A stretch of DNA of 64,000 bases from Aureimonas ureilytica (GTDB lineage Bacteria > Pseudomonadota > Alphaproteobacteria > Rhizobiales > Rhizobiaceae). A model generated the notes under the pieces. That model made no database searches, was not told the origin of the DNA, and worked only from the letters and a program-made list of their open reading frames with translations. The DNA is taken from NCBI RefSeq assembly GCF_001475935.1, contig NZ_LDQA01000008.1, forward strand, positions 114,377-178,376. Direction: 5' to 3'. This document shows, piece after piece, positions 36,840 through 44,491 of the stretch (position 1 is the stretch's first letter; the number at the start of each line of letters is the position of its first letter). The translations under genes were made by a program, and so were the position numbers.

Positions 36840-36889
36840 ATTGCCGACTTATAACCGTTTGGTTACAAGGCTGACCACCGATCGGCAAT
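36840..36889. promoter_or_regulatory. Divergent control region: TetR-type palindrome nested in a second inverted repeat
   Basis: TTATAACC-GTTT-GGTTACAA (36849-36868) is a 20-bp palindrome with one mismatch between arms. It recurs upstream of the rightward operon at 37671-37690, sharing TAACC-N4-GGTTACAAG. Flanking it is a perfect 8-bp inverted repeat, ATTGCCGA (36840-36847) / TCGGCAAT (36882-36889), not concentric with the inner one, which may be a second regulator's site or a cruciform-forming element. The region lies between the binding-protein gene and the TetR gene. Confidence 0.75.
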
Positions 36890-36909
36890 CTTGTCAAGCA
36901 GGAGGACGG

Positions 36910-37599
36910 ATGGACGAACCATCCAGCGGACGCCCGGAAGTTGAAGGCGAAGTGCCGATACCCTCCCGCGCCGGCGCGGAACGCTCCACCCGCAACCCGG
37001 AGCGCACGCGCGCCGCCATCCTCGAGGCGGCGCGCCGCGAAATCGCGGAAAAAGGGCTGGCGGGCGCGCGAGTCGATGTCGTGGCGCGCCGCGCCGGCAC
37101 CAACAAGCGGATGATCTATCACTATTTCGGGGACAAGGACGCGCTCTATCTGGCCGTCCTCGAGGACACCTATCGCCATATCCGCCAGGCCGAGCGGCGC
37201 CTGGATCTGACACGCCGCGAGCCGGAGGAGGGCCTCGGCGAACTGGCCTTGTTCACTTGGCATTACTATCAGGATCATCCTGAATTCCTGAGTATTCTCG
37301 CCACGGAGAATCTCAACCACGCGCGCTATCTCCGGCAGGCGGAGGGCATTGCCGAGATGCACTCCAACTTCCTGAGCGAACTCTCCGACGTGCTGCGGCG
37401 CGGCGAAAAGAAGGGTGTCTTCAAGCCCGGCCTCGATCCCGTCACGGTCTATCTCACCATCGCCTCGCTCGGCTTCTTCTATCTGTCCAATCGCTATACG
37501 CTTTCGACCGTTTTTCGCCGGGATCTCCAGACGCGGGCCGAGTTGGACCGCTGGGGCGAGCATATCGTCACGACCGTCCTCGCGACCGTCCGGCGCTAG
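36910..37599 (+). CDS. TetR-family regulator of the sugar-catabolic locus
   Basis: A 229-residue regulator. An Arg/Pro-rich N-terminal arm precedes the helix-turn-helix (GARVDVVARRAGTNKRMIYH, then YFGDKDALY), and the C-terminal domain resembles the RutR/CGL2612 group (FTWHYYQDHPEFLSILATEN). ATG 36910 follows GCAGGAGGACGG; the frame open far upstream is antisense to the binding-protein gene. It sits exactly between two operons whose control regions share one palindrome, so it very likely represses both, and probably itself, with a pathway sugar or intermediate as inducer. Confidence 0.92.
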   Translation: MDEPSSGRPEVEGEVPIPSRAGAERSTRNPERTRAAILEAARREIAEKGLAGARVDVVARRAGTNKRMIYHYFGDKDALYLAVLEDTYRHIRQAERRLDLTRREPEEGLGELALFTWHYYQDHPEFLSILATENLNHARYLRQAEGIAEMHSNFLSELSDVLRRGEKKGVFKPGLDPVTVYLTIASLGFFYLSNRYTLSTVFRRDLQTRAELDRWGEHIVTTVLATVRR

Positions 37600-37643
37600 T
37601 CTTGGTTGCGCCGCAACAACGGCGGGGCAGCGTCGAAAGCCGG

Positions 37644-37690
37644 TTGACAAGGCTTGGCTCTCATCTCTCTAAATAACCAGATGGTTACAA
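37644..37690 (+). promoter_or_regulatory. Promoter and TetR-type operator of the rightward dehydrogenase operon
   Basis: TTGACA at 37644-37649 is followed, 17-18 bases on, by CTCTAAA as a weak -10. The palindrome AAATAACC-AGAT-GGTTACAA (37671-37690) overlaps the -10/start region, where binding would block initiation. The TAACC-N4-GGTTACAAG core is the same as at 36849-36868, 820 bp away. Confidence 0.75.
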
Positions 37691-37751
37691 GTCGGCGCTC
37701 GGGACAGCGCGACGTGCCGGCGGCCGGGAGGGCCGCGAGGGAGGACTTTCG

Positions 37752-38912
37752 ATGAAGCGTATTGGCGTCATCATGCACGGCATCACCGGCCGCATGGGCT
37801 ATAACCAGCATCTCGTCCGCTCGGTCGTGGCCATCCGCGCGCAAGGAGGCGTCACACTCTCGACCGGCGAGAAGGTGATGCTCGACCCGATTCTGGTGGG
37901 GCGCAACGGTGCCAGGATCGAAGAGATCGCCCGCCGCCACGGCATCGAGCGCTGGACGACCGATCTCGACGCGGCGCTCGCCAACCCGGACGACACGCTC
38001 TTCTTCGACGCCGGCACGACGCAGATGCGTGGGAGCCTGCTCGCCAAGGCGATCCGCGCCGGCAAGCACGTCTATTGCGAAAAGCCGATTTCCGACACGA
38101 TGCCGGAGGCCATCGAAGTGGCGGAGCTCGCCGCCCGCTCGGGCGTGAAGCATGGCGTGGTGCAGGACAAGCTTTTCCTGCCCGGCCTTCGCAAACTGGC
38201 CATGCTCAAAGACTCCGGCTTTTTCGGCAAGATTCTCTCGGTGCGCGGCGAGTTCGGCTATTGGGTCTTCGAAGGCGACTGGCAGCCGGCCCAGCGCCCG
38301 TCCTGGAACTACCGCTCCAAGGATGGCGGCGGCATCATCCTCGATATGCTCTGCCACTGGCGCTACGTGCTCGACAATCTCTTCGGTGAGGTCCAGGCGG
38401 TGTCGTGCCTCGGCGCGACACACATACCGCGCCGCGTGGACGAAGGCGGCCAGCCCTACGAGGCCGACGCGGACGACGCGGCCTATGCGACCTTCGAACT
38501 GGCCGGCGGCGTCATCGCGCAGATCAACTCGTCCTGGGCCGTGCGCGTGCGGCGCGACGATCTCGTGACCTTCCAGGTGGACGGAACCCATGGCTCGGCG
38601 GTCGCGGGCCTCACGAAATGCTGGACACAGCACCGGGTCAATACGCCCAAACCCGTCTGGAACCCGGACCAGCCGCAGACGATCGACTTCCTGCGCACGT
38701 GGGACGAGGTGCCCGATAACATCGCCTATGACAACGGCTTCAAGGCGCAGTGGGAGATGTTCATCCGCCATATCGCGGAGGACGGCCCCTGGCCCTACGG
38801 GCTGATGGAAGGCGTGAAGGGCGTGCAGCTCGCCGAACTGGGGCTCCAGTCCTGGCGCGAGCGGCGCTGGCTCGACGTGCCAGCGCTCACCCGCCAGTCG
38901 ATGGCGGCGTGA
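37752..38912 (+). CDS. Gfo/Idh/MocA-family sugar dehydrogenase 2
   Basis: A 386-residue oxidoreductase; first gene of the rightward operon. The N-terminal segment VIMHGITGRMGYNQHLVRSV is a variant Rossmann start, GKHVYCEKPISDTM carries the catalytic lysine, and HGVVQDKLFLPGLRKL with GGIILDMLCHWRYVLDNLFG forms the substrate domain. It is closely linked to the DUF993 and isomerase genes (10-bp gap), an arrangement that suggests oxidation of a ring carbon followed by isomerisation and cleavage. Confidence 0.9.
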   Translation: MKRIGVIMHGITGRMGYNQHLVRSVVAIRAQGGVTLSTGEKVMLDPILVGRNGARIEEIARRHGIERWTTDLDAALANPDDTLFFDAGTTQMRGSLLAKAIRAGKHVYCEKPISDTMPEAIEVAELAARSGVKHGVVQDKLFLPGLRKLAMLKDSGFFGKILSVRGEFGYWVFEGDWQPAQRPSWNYRSKDGGGIILDMLCHWRYVLDNLFGEVQAVSCLGATHIPRRVDEGGQPYEADADDAAYATFELAGGVIAQINSSWAVRVRRDDLVTFQVDGTHGSAVAGLTKCWTQHRVNTPKPVWNPDQPQTIDFLRTWDEVPDNIAYDNGFKAQWEMFIRHIAEDGPWPYGLMEGVKGVQLAELGLQSWRERRWLDVPALTRQSMAA

Positions 38913-38922
38913 GACAACCGAC

Positions 38923-40092
38923 ATGACCGATCTTCAACTGCCGACCGAAGGGCGAGGTGTCGAGACCTACCGGCTGACCGGCACGCCTATTCCGCTCACC
39001 CGCCGCCACGCGAAGGATTTCAACCGCGTCGCCTATGCCGCCGCCCATGTCGTGGCCGATCCGCTGGTGCCTTCCGATCCCTGGTTGGAGCCGGCGATCG
39101 ACTGGGACGCGACCTTGCGCTTTCGCCATCGGCTGTGGGATCTCGGCCTCGGCGTCGCGGAAGCCATGGATACCGCACAGCGCGGCATGGGCCTCGGCTG
39201 GACTGACGCGCAGGAGCTGATCCGCCGCTCGCTTCGCGAGGCGCGCTCTCGCGACGACGCGCTGATCGCCTGCGGCGCGGGCACCGATCATCTGGCGCCC
39301 GACCCCTCCCTGACGCTGGATCGGATCGTCTCGACCTATGCGGAACAGGTGGGATTCGTGGAAGGCGAGGGCGGGCGCGTCATCCTGATGGCCAGCCGCG
39401 CGCTGGCGGCGAGCGCTAGAGGGCCGGACGATTATCTCGAAGTCTATGCCCGCGTTCTCTCCGGCGTGAACCAGCCCGTCATCATCCATTGGCTGGGCGA
39501 GATGTTCGACCCGGCGCTGGCGGGCTATTGGGGCGCGGGCGATCACGACGCGGCGATGGACACCTGCCTCCGGATGATCGAGGCGAATGCCGCCAAGATC
39601 GACGGCATCAAGATTTCGCTTCTCTCCAAGGAAAAGGAAATCACCATGCGCCGCCGCCTGCCGGAGGGCGTGCGCATGTATACGGGTGACGATTTCAACT
39701 ATGCCGAACTGATCGCGGGCGACGAAGCGGGCCATTCCGACGCCCTTCTCGGCATTTTCGACGCCATCGCGCCGGCCGCGTCGGCGGCGCTTGCCAGCCT
39801 GAAACGCGGCAGCACCAACGAGTTCCATGACATTCTGGAGCCGACCGTCGCGCTCTCGCGCCACATCTTCCGCGCGCCGACGCGCTTCTACAAGACGGGC
39901 GTCGTGTTCCTCGCCTGGCTCAACGGCTTGCAGGATCATTTCACCATGGTCGGCGGCCAGGAAAGCGCGCGCTCCACGCTGCATTTCGCCGAGCTGTTCC
40001 GCCTCGCGGACCGCGCCAATGTCTTGGCCGACCCGGACGAGGCGGCGCGGCGCATGGGGCAGTTCCTGGCCGTGCGGGGTGTCGCGCCATGA
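38923..40092 (+). CDS. DUF993 protein, dihydrodipicolinate-synthase/aldolase-like TIM barrel
   Basis: A 389-residue protein of the DUF993 family, annotated elsewhere as 'dihydrodipicolinate synthase family'. The stretch KIDGIKISLLSKEKEI places a lysine (K230) where class I aldolases of the NAL/DHDPS superfamily carry the Schiff-base lysine, and GVRMYTGDDFNYAELIAGD follows as expected for the next strand. If active, it would cleave or condense a keto-acid or keto-sugar, serving as the carbon-splitting step of the operon. It overlaps the next gene by ATGA. Activity is inferred, not known. Confidence 0.85.
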   Translation: MTDLQLPTEGRGVETYRLTGTPIPLTRRHAKDFNRVAYAAAHVVADPLVPSDPWLEPAIDWDATLRFRHRLWDLGLGVAEAMDTAQRGMGLGWTDAQELIRRSLREARSRDDALIACGAGTDHLAPDPSLTLDRIVSTYAEQVGFVEGEGGRVILMASRALAASARGPDDYLEVYARVLSGVNQPVIIHWLGEMFDPALAGYWGAGDHDAAMDTCLRMIEANAAKIDGIKISLLSKEKEITMRRRLPEGVRMYTGDDFNYAELIAGDEAGHSDALLGIFDAIAPAASAALASLKRGSTNEFHDILEPTVALSRHIFRAPTRFYKTGVVFLAWLNGLQDHFTMVGGQESARSTLHFAELFRLADRANVLADPDEAARRMGQFLAVRGVAP

Positions 40093-40910
40093 GCGTCCCC
40101 GGCCTGTCCATCAACTTCGCGACCGTGCGCCAGGGAGGCTCCTTCGGGGCGATCGTCGATGCGTGCCTGCGCCACGGCATCACCGCTATTTCGCCTTGGC
40201 GCGAGCATGTGGAAGTGGCGGGTCTTGCAGAGGCCGCGCGGATCATCAGCGAAAACGGCCTGCGTGTTTCCGGCCATTGCCGGGGCGGCTTTTTCCCCGC
40301 CCTTGACGAGGCCGGGCGGCGCGCCGCCTTCGAGAGTAACCGGCGCGCCGTGGACGAGGCGGCGGCGCTGGGCGCGGCCTGCCTCGTCATAGTGGTCGGC
40401 GGTTTGCCGGCGGGCTCGCGCGATCTGCCGGGCGCGCGCGCCATGGTGGCGGACGGCATGGCCGAGCTTCTGCCCTATGCGCGAGCCGCCGGCGTGCCGC
40501 TCGCCATCGAGCCGCTCCATCCTTGCTATGCCGCCGACCGGGCCTGCATCAATATGCTGGGCCAGGCACTCGACCTCGCCGACACATTGGGAGAGGGCGT
40601 CGGCGTCGCGATCGACGTTTATCATGTCTGGTGGGACCCGGATCTCGCCGCGCAGATCGCCCGAGCCGGGCGAAACGGGCAGATCCTCGCCCATCATATC
40701 TGCGACTGGCTGGTGCCGACCAAGGACATCCTCAACGATCGCGGCATGATGGGCGACGGGGTGATCGATCTGAAAGCCTTCCGCCAGATGATCGAGGCGG
40801 CCGGCTTTCACGGCCCGCAGGAGGTCGAAATCTTCTCGCATGATTGGGGCGCCCGGCCGATCGACGAGGTTCTGGCGACCTGCGTCGAGCGATTCGAAGC
40901 GTTGTGTTGA
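40089..40910 (+). CDS. Sugar phosphate isomerase/epimerase-like TIM barrel
   Basis: A 273-residue xylose-isomerase-like TIM-barrel protein (AP endonuclease 2 superfamily). Metal-ligand candidates follow the family pattern: the Glu in PLAIEPLHPCYA, the Asp/His pair in GVAIDVYHVWWD, the His in ILAHHICDW, and the late Glu in PQEVEIFSHDWG. It probably interconverts keto and aldo (or epimeric) forms of a pathway intermediate. Translation is coupled to the DUF993 gene. Confidence 0.9.
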   Translation: MSVPGLSINFATVRQGGSFGAIVDACLRHGITAISPWREHVEVAGLAEAARIISENGLRVSGHCRGGFFPALDEAGRRAAFESNRRAVDEAAALGAACLVIVVGGLPAGSRDLPGARAMVADGMAELLPYARAAGVPLAIEPLHPCYAADRACINMLGQALDLADTLGEGVGVAIDVYHVWWDPDLAAQIARAGRNGQILAHHICDWLVPTKDILNDRGMMGDGVIDLKAFRQMIEAAGFHGPQEVEIFSHDWGARPIDEVLATCVERFEALC

Positions 40911-40915
40911 AGACG

Positions 40916-40968
40916 AGGGCCGGAGGGGACGCCCCTGGCTCGTATGAATATGCCCGCGCTTTCGCGGG
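40916..40968 (+). other. Tandem hairpins inside the dehydrogenase operon
   Basis: Two stem-loops fill the 70-bp gap before the third dehydrogenase: AGGGG-ACG-CCCCT (40924-40936, extended by GCC/GGC around a bulge) and CCCGCG-CTTT-CGCGGG (40953-40968). The second ends just ahead of the GGGAGGA ribosome-binding site at 40970. They could be mRNA-stabilising or attenuating structures that tune the expression of the last gene. Confidence 0.45.
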
Positions 40969-40980
40969 TCGGGAGGAATA

Positions 40981-42228
40981 ATGGAACAAGCAAGACAGCG
41001 CATCCGCTACGCGCTGGTGGGAACCGGCAATCGCGGCACGACCATGTGGGGGCGCGAGCTTCTGGCGGGCTGGAGCGAGTTCGTGGAACTCGTCGGCATC
41101 TGCGATCTCAACCTCATGCGCGCGGAGCGGGCGCGCACCATGATCGGCTCCACCGCGCCGCTCTATGCCGATTTCGACGCGATGCTCGCCGAGCTGAACC
41201 CCTCGCTGGTGATCGTCTGCACGCCCGACGATACGCATGACGACCTGATCGTGCGCGCGCTGGAAAGCGGCGCGGATGTCATCAGCGAAAAACCGATGAC
41301 GACGACGCCCGAAAAGATCGCCCGCATCCGCGAGGCCGAGGCGCGCACGGGGCGGCGCGTGGATGTCTCGTTCAACTATCGCTTCTCGCCGACCTCCGCG
41401 CGCATCAAGGAGCTGATCGAGGAGGGCGCGATCGGGGAGGTCACCTCGGTGGATTTCCACTGGTACCTCGACAACCAGCACGGAGCCGACTATTTCCGCC
41501 GCTGGCACGCCTTCACGAAACATTCGGGCTCGCTCTTCGTCCACAAGGCGACCCACCATTTCGATCTGTTGAACTGGTATCTCGACAGCGATCCGGTGGA
41601 GGTGAAGGGCTTCGGCCAGCTGCTCCACTATGGGCCCAATGGCCCGTTCCGGGGCGAGCGCTGTCGCACCTGCCCGCACACGGGCGAATGCGACTATTAT
41701 TTCGATCTATCCTCCGACAAGTTCCTCGACACGCTCTACGAGGAGCCCTCCAGCGTCGATGGCTATGTGCGCGATGCCTGCGTCTTCCGCGAGGACATCG
41801 ACATTCCCGATACGATGACGGCCTCGATCCTCTATCGCAGCGGGGTTCAGGTCTCCTATTCGCTCAACACCTACATGCCGATCGAGGGGCATCATATCGC
41901 CTTCAACGGCCATCGCGGGCGCATCGAGCTGCGTCAATACGAGCGCCAGCCCTGGAGCGTGCCGCCCGCCGACGAGATCGTGGTGATCAAGAGCTTCGGC
42001 GGCGGCACGGAGCACATCTGGGTGCCGCACGAGCCGGGCGGCCATTATGGCGGCGACAATCGGATGCGCGACATGATCTTCAAGCCGGGCTCCAACGACC
42101 GTCTGCGCCAGCGCGCCGGCTCTCGCGCTGGCGCCATGTCGGTTCTCTGCGGCCTCGCGGCGCTGGAAAGCTCGCGCGCAGGCGGTGCGGTCGCGATCAC
42201 GCCGCTTTCACCGGAGATCGCGCGTTGA
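40981..42228 (+). CDS. Gfo/Idh/MocA-family dehydrogenase 3, long form with Cys motif
   Basis: A 415-residue member. The Rossmann motif is YALVGTGNRGTTMWG, the catalytic lysine lies in ADVISEKPMTTT, and the substrate domain contains FVHKATHHFDLLNWYLDSDP. An inserted CRTCPHTGECDYY carries three cysteines and a histidine, a feature of the longer clade. GGGAGGAATA precedes ATG 40981. It is separated from the upstream genes by tandem hairpins but follows on the same strand, presumably in the TetR-controlled operon. Confidence 0.9.
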   Translation: MEQARQRIRYALVGTGNRGTTMWGRELLAGWSEFVELVGICDLNLMRAERARTMIGSTAPLYADFDAMLAELNPSLVIVCTPDDTHDDLIVRALESGADVISEKPMTTTPEKIARIREAEARTGRRVDVSFNYRFSPTSARIKELIEEGAIGEVTSVDFHWYLDNQHGADYFRRWHAFTKHSGSLFVHKATHHFDLLNWYLDSDPVEVKGFGQLLHYGPNGPFRGERCRTCPHTGECDYYFDLSSDKFLDTLYEEPSSVDGYVRDACVFREDIDIPDTMTASILYRSGVQVSYSLNTYMPIEGHHIAFNGHRGRIELRQYERQPWSVPPADEIVVIKSFGGGTEHIWVPHEPGGHYGGDNRMRDMIFKPGSNDRLRQRAGSRAGAMSVLCGLAALESSRAGGAVAITPLSPEIAR

Positions 42229-43184
42229 CGGCTTATCGTACCTGAGGTCCTGACCGCCGGAGCAAGTCCGCTTCGGCGGTTCGTTCCAGAGAAGGGCGGC
42301 GGGCGATCAGCGCCGCCCGGACCAGAGCAGAGATGGGGCGATCCCGCGCCTGACGTCGCCTCGCCGGCATGTCCGAAGCTCGGGCCGATCTCGCCATGGA
42401 GGACGGTCCCGACCCGTCCACCATGATCCGTGAGACGTTGTGCAGGCCCGACCCGGTTCGGGTTCGAGATCGACAGGGAGAAGCAGCGCGGGCATCAGCC
42501 CAGATGAGAGGGAGAAGTGTTCGTCGAACAGATCGAACTGGACGACGAGCGCCAGATAGAGCTTGCCGTCATCTCCCTGCGCGATCACCGTCACGAGACG
42601 GAAGAGCCTCTCCCCTATGTCGGCGTGCGACCAGCTTCGGAACCTGACGTGAACTGCGCTCCTCTTGCCGAATACTTTCGGCAGATCACGCCAGCGGGGC
42701 CTGTTGCCTGCCATCCACCGGATGGCATCCCCGAACAATCGCTTGTCCACGCCGCTGTGAGCCGGCATCCCGGTCCGCTCAGCAGATGGGCAGACCGCGT
42801 CTGATCGGCGCCTATTGGTATAGGACCCGGCGTCATTCGGAACTCTCGACACGACCGTCGAGCTGCTTTTGGCTGGAGCCCAGATCAGTCTCGGCCCTCA
42901 GACCATCGTATCGCCGCGCCTGAGCATGTCGCCCATCGATCCGGTGAATCGACGCGCCGTCGAACGCCGTGAGGCTGCTCTACCTCGACTCAACCACGCG
43001 GCCGAGACGGGGAAGCGCGGTCCGCGCTCCAGCGGCGTTTTGCTTGGTGATGCCCTGCGGAGCGCGGCGCGAGGGGTCGAAGCGACGGCGAGGCTCAGGC
43101 GCGTCTCTCCCAACGCAGCCATCCTCTCAGGTCTCCACTCGTCAGCCGGTTCACATCCTGTTGCGAAATCCTTCGCGCAGACGG
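42229..43184. other. Gene-poor stretch between sugar locus and amide operon
   Basis: About 950 bases without an intact gene. The middle holds an IS5-type transposase fragment on the minus strand (see 42583-42759). The rest shows frames without family similarity, start signals or consistent codon use. No terminal inverted repeats could be paired with certainty. It reads as decayed insertion DNA. Confidence 0.55.
42583..42759 (-). pseudogene. IS5/IS427-type transposase remnant
   Basis: The minus strand encodes a fragment matching the N-terminal domain of IS5-group transposases: DKRLFGDAIRWMAGNRPRW, then RDLPKVFGKRSAVHVRFRSW, then SHADIGERLFRLV. This follows the well-known 'W-R-D-L-P-x-x-F-G-x-x-x-x-V-x-x-R-F-x-x-W' pattern. 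The family's real N-terminus and the DDE catalytic domain are absent: upstream and downstream residues in the same frame are unrelated. The element is therefore dead. Confidence 0.7.
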
Positions 43185-43190
43185 TTGACA
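43185..43190 (+). promoter_or_regulatory. Possible -35 element of the amide operon
   Basis: A perfect TTGACA lies 32 bases before the leader hairpin. No good -10 appears at 16-18 bases (the bases there are CAGCCT-like), so the promoter is weak or needs an activator. It is the best candidate for the start of the leader RNA. Confidence 0.35.
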
Positions 43191-43221
43191 GATTCGAATT
43201 TAGACGTCAGCCTAAACCTTA

Positions 43222-43252
43222 GTCGCAGGGCAAGGATGCCCAAAAATGCGAC
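43222..43252 (+). ncRNA. ANTAR-type leader hairpin (AmiR target candidate)
   Basis: GTCGCA (43222-43227) pairs with TGCGAC (43247-43252); nested inside, GGGC and GCCC close a six-base loop AAGGAT (43232-43237). ANTAR proteins bind hairpins with hexaloops having A at position 1 and G at position 4, which this loop fits. It lies about 30 bases before an intrinsic terminator and about 80 before amiC, exactly where an AmiR-controlled antitermination leader should be. A possible second hairpin, GGC-AGTTTC-GCC (43275-43286), overlaps the terminator stem but lacks the G at position 4. Confidence 0.7.
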
Positions 43253-43284
43253 AGACGATGGACCATAGAATTTTGGCAGTTTCG

Positions 43285-43313
43285 CCCCGCAGCAATTCTT
43301 GCTGAGGGGTTTT
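43285..43313 (+). terminator. Intrinsic terminator in the amide-operon leader
   Basis: CCCC-G-CAGCAA (43285-43295), loop TTC, TTGCTG-A-GGGG (43299-43309), then TTTT. One G/A mismatch interrupts a 10-bp stem. It stands 18 bases before the amiC ATG, so it would stop transcription before the first gene unless an antiterminator acts. Confidence 0.8.
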
Positions 43314-43330
43314 GTTCGTTGGGCGGTTCG

Positions 43331-44491
43331 ATGACATCTCTGCGCATACCGATCGGCATCGTCTTCTCCGCCACCGGCTCCTACGGAACGGTCGGGCGGA
43401 CGATGCAGAACGGCGCGCTTCTGGCCTGCCGCCAGATCAATGCCGAGATGGGCGGGGCGCTGAGCATCGAGCCGACCGTGATCGATCCCGGCAGCTGCCT
43501 CGACGCCTATGCCCCCGCCATGGAACAGCTTCTGTCGCGCGGCATCCGCCATGTGGTCGGCTGCTACACGTCCTCCTCGCGCAAGGAGGTGATCCCGATC
43601 TTCGAGAAGCGCGACGCGCTGCTCTGGTATCCGACCCATTACGAGGGGTTCGAAAGCTCCGACAACGTCGTCTATACTGGGGCCGCGCCCAACCATCACA
43701 TCCTGCCGCTGGTGGAGTTCCTGGTCGCGCGGCACGGCAAGCGCGCGTTCTGCATCGGCTCGAACTATATCTGGGCCTGGGAAAGCAACCGCGTCCTGCG
43801 CGACGAGCTGATGCAGCGCGGCGGCTCGGTGGTGGCGGAGCGCTATCTGCCGGTGGGCGAAACCGAGATGGCCCATATCGTCTCGGCCGTTCTCGACGCC
43901 AAGCCCGACTTCGTCTTCAACTCGCTGATCGGTCAGTCGGCCTATGCCTTCTTTCGGGCGATGCGCGCCGAGTGCGCCGCGCGCGGCATCGACCAGATCC
44001 GGATGATGCCGATCGCCAGCTGCAACCTGTCGGAGCCCGAACTCGTCGAGATCGGCGCCGAGGCGATCGACGGCCATCTTTCCTCGTCGGTCTATTTCGC
44101 CAGTGTCCAGACGGCGGCCAACCGCGCCTTCGTCGCCGATTACACCAGCCAGTTCCCGCAAGGGCCCGCCGCATCCAGCGAGGCGGAGGCGGCCTATATT
44201 GCCGTGCGGCTCCTGGCCAAATCCGTGGCAGCCGCAGGTACGGACGATATCTCGCGTGTCAAAGCCTTTGTCGGCGGGCAGACGCTGGACGCCCCGCAGG
44301 GCCTCGTCTCCATCGATCCGGGCACGCTGCACGCCTATCTGACGCCGCGCATCGGCCGCTCGCGGGCGGACGGGCAGTTCGACATTCTCGTGGAAGCCCC
44401 GGCTCCCGTGCGGCCGGACCCCTATCTCGTGCGGTCCTCGGCGGCCCTCGAACAGCCGATCCTGCGCCCCATGCTGAAGGTCGTGTCATGA
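43331..44491 (+). CDS. amiC: AmiC-like cytoplasmic amide sensor / negative regulator
   Basis: A 386-residue periplasmic-binding-protein fold (Peripla_BP_5/6) without a signal peptide, as expected for AmiC, which senses short amides in the cytoplasm and sequesters AmiR. Landmarks: IPIGIVFSATGSYGTVGRTM, HVVGCYTSSSRKEVIPIFEK, LLWYPTHYEGFESS and FCIGSNYIWAWESNRVLRD. ATG 43331 is preferred over a TTG at 43319. It overlaps amiR by ATGA, the usual amiC-amiR coupling that fixes their ratio. The ligand is a short amide or urea by analogy. Confidence 0.9.
   Translation: MTSLRIPIGIVFSATGSYGTVGRTMQNGALLACRQINAEMGGALSIEPTVIDPGSCLDAYAPAMEQLLSRGIRHVVGCYTSSSRKEVIPIFEKRDALLWYPTHYEGFESSDNVVYTGAAPNHHILPLVEFLVARHGKRAFCIGSNYIWAWESNRVLRDELMQRGGSVVAERYLPVGETEMAHIVSAVLDAKPDFVFNSLIGQSAYAFFRAMRAECAARGIDQIRMMPIASCNLSEPELVEIGAEAIDGHLSSSVYFASVQTAANRAFVADYTSQFPQGPAASSEAEAAYIAVRLLAKSVAAAGTDDISRVKAFVGGQTLDAPQGLVSIDPGTLHAYLTPRIGRSRADGQFDILVEAPAPVRPDPYLVRSSAALEQPILRPMLKVVS

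Noticed and set aside
43272..43292. Possible sigma-54 promoter TGGCAG…GCA before amiC
   Set aside because: The GG to GC spacing is wrong for a -24/-12 element, and the sequence is better explained as part of the antitermination leader.
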